Source: Tenacibaculum sp. MAR_2010_89 (GTDB taxonomy: Bacteria > Bacteroidota > Bacteroidia > Flavobacteriales > Flavobacteriaceae). Taken from it: a stretch of 64,000 nucleotides of DNA. A program made the translations under genes and the position numbers. Below, piece by piece: positions 18,143 through 26,997 of this stretch (its first letter is position 1; each line of letters opens with the position of its first letter). The notes below the pieces were generated by a model. The model ran no database searches. It saw only the letters and a program-made list of their open reading frames with translations, and had not been told where the DNA came from. Location: NCBI RefSeq assembly GCF_900105985.1, contig NZ_FNUB01000005.1:1736001-1800000 (forward strand), read 5' to 3'.

Positions 18143-18673
18143 ATGAGCAAGTTAGTACAACCTTTAAATTTTAAAAAGTGGATTGATGAAAATCGTCATT
18201 TATTAAAACCACCAGTAGGTAACAAACAAGTTTGGGATAATGGAGAGTATATTGTTATGGTAGTTGGAGGCCCAAATAATAGAAAGGATTATCATTATAA
18301 TGAAACACCAGAATTTTTCTATCAAGTAGAAGGAGATATGGTGTTGAAAATTATTGATGATAAAGGAGAAATGATAGATGTTGAAATTAAAGAAGGAGAT
18401 ATTTATTTATTGCCAGGAAAAGTACCTCACTCACCACAACGTAAAGCTAATACCGTAGGTTTAGTTATTGAATATCCAAGAGATGAGGGTATGTTAGATG
18501 CTTTAGAATGGTATTGTGAAAAATGTGGTACGCAGCTTTATAGAGAAAAATTTGCTTTAGATAATATAGAAACTGATATGCCTATTATTTTTGATAAGTA
18601 CTATTCTAATACGGAAAAATGTACCTGTTCTAACTGTGGAACAGTAATGGAATCTCCTAGTAAAGTAAAATAA
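18143..18673 (+). CDS. nbaC: 3-hydroxyanthranilate 3,4-dioxygenase
   Basis: A 176-residue cupin that opens the ring of 3-hydroxyanthranilate to 2-amino-3-carboxymuconate semialdehyde. Seen: DYHYNETPEFFYQVEGDMVLK with the metal-binding His and Glu residues near 50-57, PGKVPHSPQR near 95, and a C-terminal rubredoxin-like second iron site formed by CEKCG near 127 and CSNCG near 162, as in bacterial enzymes. The stop codon overlaps the start of the thioesterase gene by one base. Its product is the substrate of the ACMSD encoded two genes downstream. Confidence 0.96.
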   Translation: MSKLVQPLNFKKWIDENRHLLKPPVGNKQVWDNGEYIVMVVGGPNNRKDYHYNETPEFFYQVEGDMVLKIIDDKGEMIDVEIKEGDIYLLPGKVPHSPQRKANTVGLVIEYPRDEGMLDALEWYCEKCGTQLYREKFALDNIETDMPIIFDKYYSNTEKCTCSNCGTVMESPSKVK

Positions 18674-19083
18674 TGATTGATGAGATAAAGAAAAGTTTTT
18701 CTAAACAGGGTTTTATGAAAACTCTAGGAGCAAAAATTCTTCATATCAAAGAAGGAGAAGTGAAAATACAGTGTATGAAGGTAGATAATCTTACCCAGCA
18801 ACATGGTTTTTTTCATGCTGGCGTACTAACAAGTATTATGGATGTTGCTTGTGGTTATGCAGCGTTAACAGTAATGCCAGAAAATTCAGATGTTTTATCT
18901 GTAGAATTTAAAACAAATTTATTACGACCAGCTAATTCTAAATTAGTTGTAGCCACAGGAAAGGTGGTAAAGTCGGGAAAAACTCTAGTGTTTTGTGAAG
19001 CTAAAGTTGAAGATGAACAAGGCACATTGTATACTACTATGCAGGCTACAATGATTTGTTTACAGAAAAAGAATGCTAATTAA
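18673..19083 (+). CDS. PaaI-type hotdog thioesterase
   Basis: A 136-residue hotdog-fold protein. Seen: QQHGFFHAGVLTSIMDVACGYAA, the conserved HG/HAG segment with the catalytic Asp of the PaaI subgroup, and SVEFKTNLLRPA. It likely hydrolyses acyl- or aroyl-CoA thioesters in the cytoplasm. It starts on the last base of haaO, so the two are co-translated. Why a thioesterase belongs to this pathway is unclear; it may rescue CoA from off-pathway aromatic thioesters. Confidence 0.88.
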   Translation: MIDEIKKSFSKQGFMKTLGAKILHIKEGEVKIQCMKVDNLTQQHGFFHAGVLTSIMDVACGYAALTVMPENSDVLSVEFKTNLLRPANSKLVVATGKVVKSGKTLVFCEAKVEDEQGTLYTTMQATMICLQKKNAN

Positions 19084-19116
19084 TATTATAAATTATAGTT
19101 GCAATTAAAATAAAAA

Positions 19117-20205
19117 ATGAAACAACGAAAACTACGAATAAACGGTCACTCACACTTATTACCTTATCCAGAACAAATTCCTCAATTTATGAAGGAAAAA
19201 GAAATTTTTTGGGTAGATGATGAACGTAAACATATGCTTCAAAAAGGATGGAAAAGACCTGTAACTGACTCTAGTTTTTTCTTAGATGAGAAATTGATTT
19301 GGATGGAGAAAAATAGATTAGATCATGCAGTGGTTCTAAATCTTTCTCAATTATATGGTAACGGGTTGCGTTTAGAAGAAATGAAAAAAGCATTGCGTTT
19401 TCAAAATGATTTTAATGCAAAAGTTCAGCATGATCATCCAGATAAGTTTACTTGTGGTTTTGTAGTTCATCCAGGGTTTATTTACGGAGCATTATATGAA
19501 ATGGAACGTTGCGTAGAAGAGTTGGGGTTAAAAGTATTGTGTTTGCCAACTCATTTTATGGATTCAATTGGTCAATGGCGTTGTGTATTTGATAAAGAAA
19601 ATGACCGTATTTTTGAGTTAGCAGATAAGTATAAGTTAGCTATTGAAATTCACCCGTATGATGGAGATAAAATGATAAAATTAGAGAACACTAATTGGCG
19701 TTTTCATTTAATTTGGATGTTGGCGCAATGTGGTGATGCTTATCATTTTTATACATTAAATGGAATGCAAGAACGCTTTCCAAATATTAGAACATGTTTT
19801 GCACATGGAGGGCAATTAGCTCAAATGAATTTAGGACGACGTATTCAAGGATTTGATGGAAGGCCAGATTTGTTTGAAGGAAAAACGCATCCAAGGAAGG
19901 CGGTAGGGCATCCTAATATCTTTTTTGATACGTTAGTTCATGATACAGATTCTTTAAAATTAATGATAGATCGTCAAGGGTCAAATCAAATAATAATGGG
20001 GCTAGATGATCCATATCCGTTAGGAGAAATGGAAAGTGATGCCCAATCATCATATCCAGGAAAATTATTAGATTTAGCAATTGATAGAGATATTATCGAC
20101 CAGAAGCAATATGATGAAATTTGGGAAGATAATACTTTACGATGGTTATTTGGAGATGATGTAAAAGCAAAACAGGATTTGGTAAATAAGATACTTTCAA
20201 AATAA
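19117..20205 (+). CDS. 2-amino-3-carboxymuconate-6-semialdehyde decarboxylase (ACMSD-like amidohydrolase)
   Basis: A 362-residue amidohydrolase-superfamily protein. Seen: the metal-binding motif GHSHLLP at the N-terminus (HxH), GFVVHPG, a His-containing AIEIHPYDGD near residue 190, CFAHGGQ near 230, and the conserved Asp region IIMGLDDPYPLGE near 295. This arrangement fits the zinc-dependent decarboxylase ACMSD that acts after 3-hydroxyanthranilate dioxygenase, although members of this subgroup are slightly longer than the usual 330-340 residues. It is followed five bases later by a membrane-protein gene. Confidence 0.88.
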   Translation: MKQRKLRINGHSHLLPYPEQIPQFMKEKEIFWVDDERKHMLQKGWKRPVTDSSFFLDEKLIWMEKNRLDHAVVLNLSQLYGNGLRLEEMKKALRFQNDFNAKVQHDHPDKFTCGFVVHPGFIYGALYEMERCVEELGLKVLCLPTHFMDSIGQWRCVFDKENDRIFELADKYKLAIEIHPYDGDKMIKLENTNWRFHLIWMLAQCGDAYHFYTLNGMQERFPNIRTCFAHGGQLAQMNLGRRIQGFDGRPDLFEGKTHPRKAVGHPNIFFDTLVHDTDSLKLMIDRQGSNQIIMGLDDPYPLGEMESDAQSSYPGKLLDLAIDRDIIDQKQYDEIWEDNTLRWLFGDDVKAKQDLVNKILSK

Positions 20206-20209
20206 AAGT

Positions 20210-21322
20210 ATGTCAGAAGTAACACAGTTTCATAACCTGTCACATATTTTTATCTCATTAATAGGTGCTGTTTTACTATTGGCAATTTATTATAATATAA
20301 GAAAACGTTTTTTTTCGGTATTAGAAGATGGAAACGGAATTAAACGAGTAGATAAAGGGTTATTATATTTTAGCTTTGGTATGTTGGTGTGGGTGTTTTC
20401 AGGTTCATGGGGACTCATTGCTAATTATTTTAATTTTCAAGACACATTATCGTACCAAATAGGAATAAATATATTATCTACTATAAATAATTTATTTTGG
20501 TTATTGGCGCTACATTATGTGCACGATGCTCCTAAGTTTATTTATAGAAATGAAAAAAATGTAAAAATTATTTCTATTATTATAATTATAGCTGCTTCAT
20601 TAACATTATTGTTATCTTTTATAATTGGTACTAATATTTACTATGGAATTAAACTTGTTGGAATTCCTGATTTCTTATTAACAACTTTTCTATGTTATTT
20701 AATGGGGGTTTCATTTTATAGAACCTTTATGCATAGAGATTTAAAGTTAGTAGCTGTTATTTCAATAATTGCAATTTTTTTATTGTTTATTTCACAGTTT
20801 TCAGATGTGTTCACAGTCTTGAATAACGATTTTTTTAATCAGCTTATTAGAATTATAACTAAAACCTCGTTAGTTTCCGTTTTTCTAGTTTTAGCAACAA
20901 GTTGGGTTATTCAACTAGCGAATACACCAAAACCAAATGAAATGAAAATAAAGTTTCTAGATTGGTCTTTAGTCGAATTAACTATTCCTTCTAAAGGAAT
21001 TATAGCAGAGAAAATTGATTTTGGTTCAAAAACTACTCAGTATAAAAATTTACTGAATTTTGCATATAAAAGAAAGTTTAATGAAGTTAATAAGCAAAGT
21101 ATTGTTGTTAGTTATGGAGGTGAGATAAAGAGTCAAACATATTTAACAAGGATTATAGATAATATAAATGTAATACTTCAATTAACAGATGAAAATAAAT
21201 TAGAGCGTAAAGATTTAATTACTTTTATAGGAGAAAGTAAATATAGATTACGAATTATTCCAGAACATATATTTGTTGATGAAGCATTATTAGAAGAGTA
21301 TAAAAAACTTGTAATTAAATGA
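20210..21322 (+). CDS. Multi-pass membrane protein of unknown function
   Basis: 370 residues, not recognised. The first about 235 residues form roughly seven transmembrane segments (for example IFISLIGAVLLLAIYY, VKIISIIIIIAASLTLLLSF, LVSVFLVLATSWVI). The last 130 residues are a soluble domain (KFLDWSLVELTIPSKGIIAEKID onward), with no histidine-kinase boxes or cyclase motifs visible. The layout of a 7-TM sensor-like part plus a cytoplasmic domain suggests a receptor or transport accessory. It is coupled by ATGA to the following nitrilase gene and lies five bases after the ACMSD gene. Confidence 0.7.
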   Translation: MSEVTQFHNLSHIFISLIGAVLLLAIYYNIRKRFFSVLEDGNGIKRVDKGLLYFSFGMLVWVFSGSWGLIANYFNFQDTLSYQIGINILSTINNLFWLLALHYVHDAPKFIYRNEKNVKIISIIIIIAASLTLLLSFIIGTNIYYGIKLVGIPDFLLTTFLCYLMGVSFYRTFMHRDLKLVAVISIIAIFLLFISQFSDVFTVLNNDFFNQLIRIITKTSLVSVFLVLATSWVIQLANTPKPNEMKIKFLDWSLVELTIPSKGIIAEKIDFGSKTTQYKNLLNFAYKRKFNEVNKQSIVVSYGGEIKSQTYLTRIIDNINVILQLTDENKLERKDLITFIGESKYRLRIIPEHIFVDEALLEEYKKLVIK

Positions 21323-22056
21323 AAATAGCAGCAACTCAAATTGATGTAAGTGTAGGTAAAATTGAAAAGAATATTATTGCTCATATCAAAGCTATAAAAG
21401 AAGCTGTAAAAGAAAAAGTAGATTTAATTACATTTCCTGAAATGTCAATAACTGGATATTGTAGAGAAGAAGGAAAAAGATTAGCCTTTATAAAAAAGGA
21501 TAAAAGATTAAATAGCTTAAGAAAATTATCTAAAGAGAATAATATTATAATTGTTGTTGGAGCTCCAATATTGTTAGATGATATGTTATACATAGGGTCT
21601 TTCATACTAAAACCAAAAGGAGACGAGGAAATTTATACAAAGCAATATTTACATTCAGGAGAAGAGATGTACTATAAAAGTTCTTTTTTATACAATCCAA
21701 AAGTAACTATAGTAAATGAACAATTGTCTTTTGCTATTTGTGCTGATATCGATAATGTAGAACATCCTAAACAAGCAAAGTTAGATAAGTCAACAGTTTA
21801 TGTTCCTAGTATATTCTTTTCTAAAGAAGGTATTGATAAAGGGTATTCGTCTTTAAAAAGGTATTCTGAAAAATACATGTTACCAATTCTTATGAGTAAC
21901 TTTTGTGGAGAACATTGGGGTGTTAAAGCTGGAGGTAAAAGTGCCTTTTGGAATGAAAAAGGAAAAAAAATAGTAGCCTTAGATTCTGAAAAAGAAGGGT
22001 TAATTATTGTTGAAAAAGATAGTGTAAATTGGAAGGTTAAGTCTATTATGTTTTAA
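21319..22056 (+). CDS. Carbon-nitrogen hydrolase (nitrilase superfamily)
   Basis: A 245-residue protein with the Glu-Lys-Cys triad of the superfamily: the Glu in FPEMSITGY near residue 41, the Lys in YTKQYLHSGEE near 107, and the Cys in AICADIDN near 139. It likely hydrolyses an amide. The substrate is unknown; as the last gene of the kynurenine-region transcript it could act on an amide intermediate, but no evidence in the sequence decides this. Confidence 0.85.
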   Translation: MKIAATQIDVSVGKIEKNIIAHIKAIKEAVKEKVDLITFPEMSITGYCREEGKRLAFIKKDKRLNSLRKLSKENNIIIVVGAPILLDDMLYIGSFILKPKGDEEIYTKQYLHSGEEMYYKSSFLYNPKVTIVNEQLSFAICADIDNVEHPKQAKLDKSTVYVPSIFFSKEGIDKGYSSLKRYSEKYMLPILMSNFCGEHWGVKAGGKSAFWNEKGKKIVALDSEKEGLIIVEKDSVNWKVKSIMF

Positions 22057-22121
22057 AACTCTTAAGCGCTGATTTTTAGTGTTACAGAAACTCACAAAAG
22101 GTTATTTTTTATTACAATTAA

Positions 22122-22133
22122 CTACAATTGTAG
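22122..22133. promoter_or_regulatory. Palindrome in the promoter region of the POT transporter gene
   Basis: CTACAATTGTAG is a perfect 12-base palindrome. Its TTG (22128-22130) is followed 23 bases later by TATATTCG (22154-22161), a 7-of-8 match to the -7 box, so an operator overlapping the -33 element is possible. Confidence 0.4.
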
Positions 22134-22178
22134 AAAGTGGTTTTAGCAGATTTTATATTCGCTCAAAACTATTTTTAT

Positions 22179-23726
22179 ATGAAAAATCATACATCAACAA
22201 AAGATGTTTTAGGTCATCCTAGAGGATTGTTATATTTATTTTTTGCAGAATTATGGGAACGCTTTTCTTTTTATGGAATGCGAGCATTATTAGTTCTATA
22301 CATGACCAAACATTTGTTATTTACAGATGAAATGTCTTTTGGTATTTATGCAGCCTATATGTCATTAGTATATGTAACGCCAATGATAGGAGGAATGTTA
22401 GCAGATAAAGTATTAGGTTTCAGAAAGGCAATTGTTTTAGGTGGGGTATTAATGGCTTTAGGACACTTTTTTTTAACTTTTGAACAACCTATATTTTTTT
22501 ATGGATCACTTTCTTTAATAATTATTGGAAATGGTTTTTTTAAGCCTAATATATCTTCTTTTGTAGGGAAGTTATACAATGAAGGAGACACAAGGCGCGA
22601 TGCTGGTTTTACTATTTTTTATATGGGAATTAATATTGGTGGAGCTGTAGCTCCATTATTGTGTGCATGGTTAGCTGAATTGTATGGATGGCATTACGGA
22701 TTTGTTTTAGCAGGAATAGGAATGCTTTTAGGGCTTTTAGTGTTTAAAAAAGGATTAAATAATAATGTATTTGATAAGCATGGTGCTGTTCCGAATTTAG
22801 CGGTATATAATCAAAAAAAGTTTGGTATTAAAATGGGGAGTTTAATAACAGTCTGCGCTTTATTATTCGTGCCTGTTTTTGCTTTAATTGTAAGATATCA
22901 TCAGTTTGAACACTATTTAGTTTGGATTGTTTCGTTGTTTTTGGTTTTATATATAATTAATGTTTTACGAAATGTAACTGTTTCTGAACGCCAAAAATTA
23001 TTAGTAGCCGTTTACTTTACAGTATTGTATACTGTGTTTTCAGCAATATTTGAACAAGCTGGTAGTTCACTAACGTTATTTGCAGACAGAAACGTGAATT
23101 TAATAGGAATAAATGCTGCTCAAACTAATAGTATAAATTCAAGCTTTATAATTTTATTTGCCATACCATTTTCAATGTTGTGGATGTACTTAAATAAAAT
23201 AAACAAAAATCCAAATTCTGTCATTAAGTTTGGCGTAGGTATAGCTCTTTTAGGATTAGGGTTTGTAGTTTTTGCAATGTCTGCATACCAAGTTGATGAG
23301 TTTGCTAAAACACCAATGAGTTATTTGATAGTAGGTTATTTAGTGTTAACTATGGGGGAGCTTTTTTTATCTCCAATAGGGTTGTCAAAAATAACAGAAT
23401 TATCTCCAACTAAATATGTAGCTTTTATAATGGGAGTTTGGTTTTCTGCTAATTTTTATGGGCATTTTTTTGCAGGGAGAATAGCAAAATTAACAACAGT
23501 GTCAGATGGTGATTTAGGAGTTTTTTCAAATGGCTTATTAGGAGAAATAACAACATTTATAACAGGAATGTCAAGTGAAGTAATTTTATCTAAAGAACCA
23601 ATATTTCATCAATTATATTCTTATGTTTCTGTGTATTCTGGTTTTGGATTTTTTACTTTTTTAATAGGTGTGTTGGTAATGATATTTTCAAAAAAAATAA
23701 AAAGAATGATGCAAAATGTACATTAG
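22179..23726 (+). CDS. POT/PTR2-family peptide MFS transporter
   Basis: A 515-residue proton-dependent oligopeptide transporter with about 12-14 membrane segments. Seen: the N-terminal family signature FFAELWERFSFYGMRALLVLYM (the ExxER region), the second PTR2 signature GFFKPNISSFVGKLY with FTIFYMGINIGG, and the later GELFLSPIGLSKITELSP. It imports di- and tripeptides using the proton gradient. The ATG at 22179 (MKNHTSTKDVLGHPRG) is chosen; an upstream GTG at 22137 overlaps the putative promoter. Confidence 0.95.
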   Translation: MKNHTSTKDVLGHPRGLLYLFFAELWERFSFYGMRALLVLYMTKHLLFTDEMSFGIYAAYMSLVYVTPMIGGMLADKVLGFRKAIVLGGVLMALGHFFLTFEQPIFFYGSLSLIIIGNGFFKPNISSFVGKLYNEGDTRRDAGFTIFYMGINIGGAVAPLLCAWLAELYGWHYGFVLAGIGMLLGLLVFKKGLNNNVFDKHGAVPNLAVYNQKKFGIKMGSLITVCALLFVPVFALIVRYHQFEHYLVWIVSLFLVLYIINVLRNVTVSERQKLLVAVYFTVLYTVFSAIFEQAGSSLTLFADRNVNLIGINAAQTNSINSSFIILFAIPFSMLWMYLNKINKNPNSVIKFGVGIALLGLGFVVFAMSAYQVDEFAKTPMSYLIVGYLVLTMGELFLSPIGLSKITELSPTKYVAFIMGVWFSANFYGHFFAGRIAKLTTVSDGDLGVFSNGLLGEITTFITGMSSEVILSKEPIFHQLYSYVSVYSGFGFFTFLIGVLVMIFSKKIKRMMQNVH

Positions 23727-23771
23727 TATTAGCTTAAGGGTTTAGTTTTTATTTTTTTATATATTGGTACT

Positions 23772-24575
23772 ATGGAAACTACTGAACATTATTTTAAAAC
23801 AAATAAAGAAACTTGGAATAAAAAAGTTGCTGTGCATGCTAAAAGTGAAATGTATAATTTAAAAGCATTTAAGGAAGGTGAAAATTCATTAATGAAATAT
23901 GAGTTGGATGCTTTAGGAGATGTCTCAGGGAAGTCATTATTACACTTACAATGTCATTTTGGACAAGATACTTTAAGTTGGAGTAGAAAGGGGGCTAAAT
24001 GCACTGGCATCGATTTATCAGATGAAGGAATTAAGTTAGCAAGAGAGTTAAATGAAGAATTAAAGCTAGATTCTAAATTTATATGTTGTAATGTATATGA
24101 TGTAAATAAACATGTTTCCGAGCAATTTGATATCGTGTTCACAAGTTATGGAACCATTGGTTGGTTGCCAAATTTAAAGCCTTGGGCAAAAATAATAGCA
24201 TCTAGATTAAAAGAAGGAGGGGTTTTCTTTATTGCAGAATTTCACCCAATCGTGTGGATGTTTGATTATCTAAAGAAACCTGCAGAACTTAGTTTTGGAT
24301 ACAATCAAAAAGAAGTTATCTATGAAGAATATTCAGGTACTTATGCAGATGAAAAAAATGAAGTTATCAGTAAGGAATATGGGTGGAATCATGGTTTAGG
24401 AGAGATAATTACAGCCTTAACATCTGAAGGATTGCAGATAGAGTACCTAAATGAGTATGACGAAAGCCCCTATGATGTTTTTCCTGATCTTGTAAAAACT
24501 GAAAATGGAATGTTTACGACAAAAGATAAATTATATCCATTAATATTTACATTAAAAGCAACAAAAAAGAGTTAA
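23772..24575 (+). CDS. Class I SAM-dependent methyltransferase
   Basis: 267 residues. Seen: motif I LLHLQCHFGQDTLSWSRKGA near residue 57, motif II GIDLSDEGIKLAREL, and DIVFTSYGTIGWLP for motif IV. The substrate is unknown. Family members of this type often methylate small molecules, and there is no rRNA- or protein-targeting domain. It ends before a strong bidirectional terminator. Confidence 0.88.
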   Translation: METTEHYFKTNKETWNKKVAVHAKSEMYNLKAFKEGENSLMKYELDALGDVSGKSLLHLQCHFGQDTLSWSRKGAKCTGIDLSDEGIKLARELNEELKLDSKFICCNVYDVNKHVSEQFDIVFTSYGTIGWLPNLKPWAKIIASRLKEGGVFFIAEFHPIVWMFDYLKKPAELSFGYNQKEVIYEEYSGTYADEKNEVISKEYGWNHGLGEIITALTSEGLQIEYLNEYDESPYDVFPDLVKTENGMFTTKDKLYPLIFTLKATKKS

Positions 24576-24621
24576 ACAAGCATCTTTGTATATTTAAATA
24601 AGAAAATGTATTTAAGAAACT

Positions 24622-24657
24622 AAAAAAGGTCGTCTAAAAAATTAGACGACCTTTTTT
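24622..24657. terminator. Bidirectional intrinsic terminator
   Basis: A perfect 16-base stem (AAAAAAGGTCGTCTAA and its complement) with a four-base A loop lies between convergent genes. Confidence 0.95.
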
Positions 24658-24674
24658 ATTATGTTTATTTCTTT

Positions 24675-25301
24675 TTATTTAAATACAGAAACTATATTTA
24701 TAGCTACTTCATCCCAGGTTTTAGAAACTCCATCTGCTCCCTTATGCAAGTCTTTGCATATTGTGTTTAATGAATCTAAAGCTTTTCGTGCTTCCCAGTT
24801 ACTTACTTTCATAGTTGCATTTAAACTAAATTTTTTTCCATCTAAAGTATAAGTAAAAGGTAATTTTTTAGTAACATTATTCATTGTGATGTCAGAATAC
24901 CCAATAGAATCATTCTCTAAAACTAATTTTCCAGAAAGTAATTCAGTCTTGTCCATGATACCAAAAAAGAATTTTTTAATTTTAAAATCTCTTCCAGAGT
25001 CAGAAGTGAAAATACTGCTTACAGGAATTGAAAATTCAGCGTTATTAAGTGCTTCTTTAGCAGAGTTTCCTTCACCACCAGCGGTGATGTTTACTTTTTT
25101 AAATTGACCTTTTACAGGTATTTTTTCTGTGGTTTTATAAGCTGTCCAGTTTACTTTATTATCAGCATTTTTTAATGAAAAAGGAGCTTGTTTTTTTTCA
25201 ACTTTAGCTTCCTTTTGCTCTTCTTTTTTTGTTTCTTTTTTACAAGAAGTTAGCTGTAAAGTAATAGCACATAATAAGAGAGGAAAGATTAATTTTTTCA
25301 T
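24675..25301 (-). CDS. YceI-family lipoprotein
   Basis: 208 residues. The signal peptide ends in the lipobox LTSC (Cys20), followed by a Lys/Glu-rich linker (KKETKKEEQKEAKVEKK) and a YceI domain from about residue 45, marked by VNWTAYKTTEKIPVKGQFKKV. YceI proteins are lipocalin-like beta barrels that bind isoprenoid-type lipids; here the protein would be membrane-anchored in the envelope. It overlaps the upstream ACBP gene by four bases, a pairing that suggests shared lipid handling. Confidence 0.9.
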   Translation of the reverse strand: MKKLIFPLLLCAITLQLTSCKKETKKEEQKEAKVEKKQAPFSLKNADNKVNWTAYKTTEKIPVKGQFKKVNITAGGEGNSAKEALNNAEFSIPVSSIFTSDSGRDFKIKKFFFGIMDKTELLSGKLVLENDSIGYSDITMNNVTKKLPFTYTLDGKKFSLNATMKVSNWEARKALDSLNTICKDLHKGADGVSKTWDEVAINIVSVFK

Positions 25302-25576
25302 AAGTATTGTTTTATAATAGTATTTACTAAGTTAATATATTCTTTTTTTGCATCTTCAGGACTCATGCCTTTCAACTGTACCCAAGCATTGAATTTAAAT
25401 GCACTTCTCAGGCCTGTAGTTGTGTTATTATTAGCGTTAAAAGAAAATTGATCTCCTTTCATAGCTTGTTTATAATACGCATATAATTTAAGCATAATAT
25501 CTTGAGGTAATTTACCTTGCATGTTTGAAGCTATTTTATAAGCCTCCTGAAATTGTATGTCTAAATCATTTATCAT
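25298..25576 (-). CDS. Acyl-CoA-binding protein
   Basis: A 92-residue four-helix protein. Seen: FQEAYKIASNM, the conserved LKLYAYYKQAMKGD with the Tyr and Lys that contact the CoA, and KFNAWVQLKGMSPEDAKKEYI. It binds long-chain acyl-CoA in the cytoplasm. It follows cdsA and precedes the YceI lipoprotein, consistent with membrane lipid metabolism. Confidence 0.93.
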   Translation of the reverse strand: MINDLDIQFQEAYKIASNMQGKLPQDIMLKLYAYYKQAMKGDQFSFNANNNTTTGLRSAFKFNAWVQLKGMSPEDAKKEYINLVNTIIKQYL

Positions 25577-25595
25577 AAATAATATGTAAATGGTA

Positions 25596-26393
25596 TTACA
25601 TTAAAAAGTGTATATACAAATATACAAAAGGAGCAAGGAAATATAAACTATCTAAACGATCAAGTAATCCACCATGTCCTGGCATTATGGTTCCGCTATC
25701 TTTAACATTTGCTCTTCTTTTAAACATCGATTCAACTAAATCACCAAAAGTACCAGCTGTAGAAACAATTAAAGCAATGATAATCCAGTTAAATATAGAT
25801 AATACAGAAGAATAATAACCAATTAAAACACCAACAATTAAAGAGAAAAATAAACCTCCAATAAATCCTTCAATAGTTTTTTTAGGAGAGATTCTTTCAA
25901 ATAATTTAGTTTTACCAAAATTCTTTCCAACTAAAAAAGCAAAACTATCGTTAGTCCATATAAGAACTATAATATATATTATAACATATGGATGATAGTT
26001 GTTGTTTATAAAAGGAAGTAAAGTTAAAAAAGTAAAAGGTAAAATAATATAACGAATACCTACATCTAATTTATCCATAAATGTTTTTGGATATTCTGAA
26101 TTTTTACTTCTATATAGGTTATAAATCATCTGAAAAGAACAAATTAATGTAATAATCAGTATGAATAAAAGAGTTCTTCTAGATGCTATTTCTTTAGTGT
26201 AATATATAGCTATAGGGAGTATTATATATGGAATATAATTTTTGAAATTAATGATTTTATTAAATTCCCACAAGCATATAGCAGAGAAAACTGCAATTAA
26301 GGCAGTATATGATTCTGCTGAGTATAATATTGCAGAGATAAAAATAATAGCATAAACAAGTCCAGAAATACTTCTTATTACTAAGTTTCGCAT
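25596..26393 (-). CDS. cdsA: Phosphatidate cytidylyltransferase
   Basis: A 265-residue integral membrane enzyme that makes CDP-diacylglycerol from phosphatidate and CTP. Several hydrophobic segments are followed by the signature region: NDSFAFLVGKNFGKTKLFERISPKKT near residue 150, EGFIGG, and the C-terminal CDP-binding motif KRRANVKDSGTIMPGHGGLLDRLDS near 230-255. It belongs to the rsfS-ftsH-LUD-cdsA transcription unit, three bases after the LUD gene. Confidence 0.95.
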   Translation of the reverse strand: MRNLVIRSISGLVYAIIFISAILYSAESYTALIAVFSAICLWEFNKIINFKNYIPYIILPIAIYYTKEIASRRTLLFILIITLICSFQMIYNLYRSKNSEYPKTFMDKLDVGIRYIILPFTFLTLLPFINNNYHPYVIIYIIVLIWTNDSFAFLVGKNFGKTKLFERISPKKTIEGFIGGLFFSLIVGVLIGYYSSVLSIFNWIIIALIVSTAGTFGDLVESMFKRRANVKDSGTIMPGHGGLLDRLDSLYFLAPFVYLYIHFLM

Positions 26394-26396
26394 GTT

Positions 26397-26984
26397 TTAG
26401 AGGTCTTCAAAAAGAAGTAAGTATAAATTTTTTGAATTGCTATTACCGTAATTCAAAAAATCATCATTATTCTTTTGTATTGTATAATTGGTTATAGAAC
26501 TAATATTAGTAGGGATATTACCTTTAAAATGGGTTTTAATACCTGTTAAACCTTCACTAATGTTTTTCACTAGTTGACTTGTGGTTGCGTAAATAATAAA
26601 GTTCTCAGATAATTCAGATATTTTATTACTTCCTAATTGGTTTGAAGAAAATAATATGTCTCCTTTATTAGCAATTAAATGCTCACAACTAGTAAAAAAA
26701 GGAATAGTATTGTTAGGTGTATCTTGAGATTTTATTTTTAATTGCTGGGTGATTTTTAATAAATCAAAATCAGTACAAGTTATATTTTCCCAGTTATTCT
26801 CTTTCAAAATATTTTCTAAATTGATGATAACTTCATTAATACTTGTAGAATATAAAAATTTCCCTCCTTTGTTAATAAAATGATGTACAAACAAATCATC
26901 TAAAGAAAGATTAACCGGTTGACGATTAATTTCTTCTTTAGATGATTCTGTATATGATTTAAATAGTTTTTTAAAAAAATTCAT
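26397..26984 (-). CDS. LUD-domain protein (LutC/YkgG-like)
   Basis: 195 residues with the LUD pattern: an N-terminal helical part, a central helix EVIINLENILKENNW, and CEHLIANKGDILFSSNQLGSNKISELSENFIIYA corresponding to the 'tGS...L.p..hi.v' core. LUD proteins are linked to lactate utilisation, but this version lies between ftsH and cdsA, as I recall for other Flavobacteriia, and its job there is unknown. It lies 13 bases after ftsH. Confidence 0.75.
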   Translation of the reverse strand: MNFFKKLFKSYTESSKEEINRQPVNLSLDDLFVHHFINKGGKFLYSTSINEVIINLENILKENNWENITCTDFDLLKITQQLKIKSQDTPNNTIPFFTSCEHLIANKGDILFSSNQLGSNKISELSENFIIYATTSQLVKNISEGLTGIKTHFKGNIPTNISSITNYTIQKNNDDFLNYGNSNSKNLYLLLFEDL

Positions 26985-26997
26985 TAAAACAAAAAAC

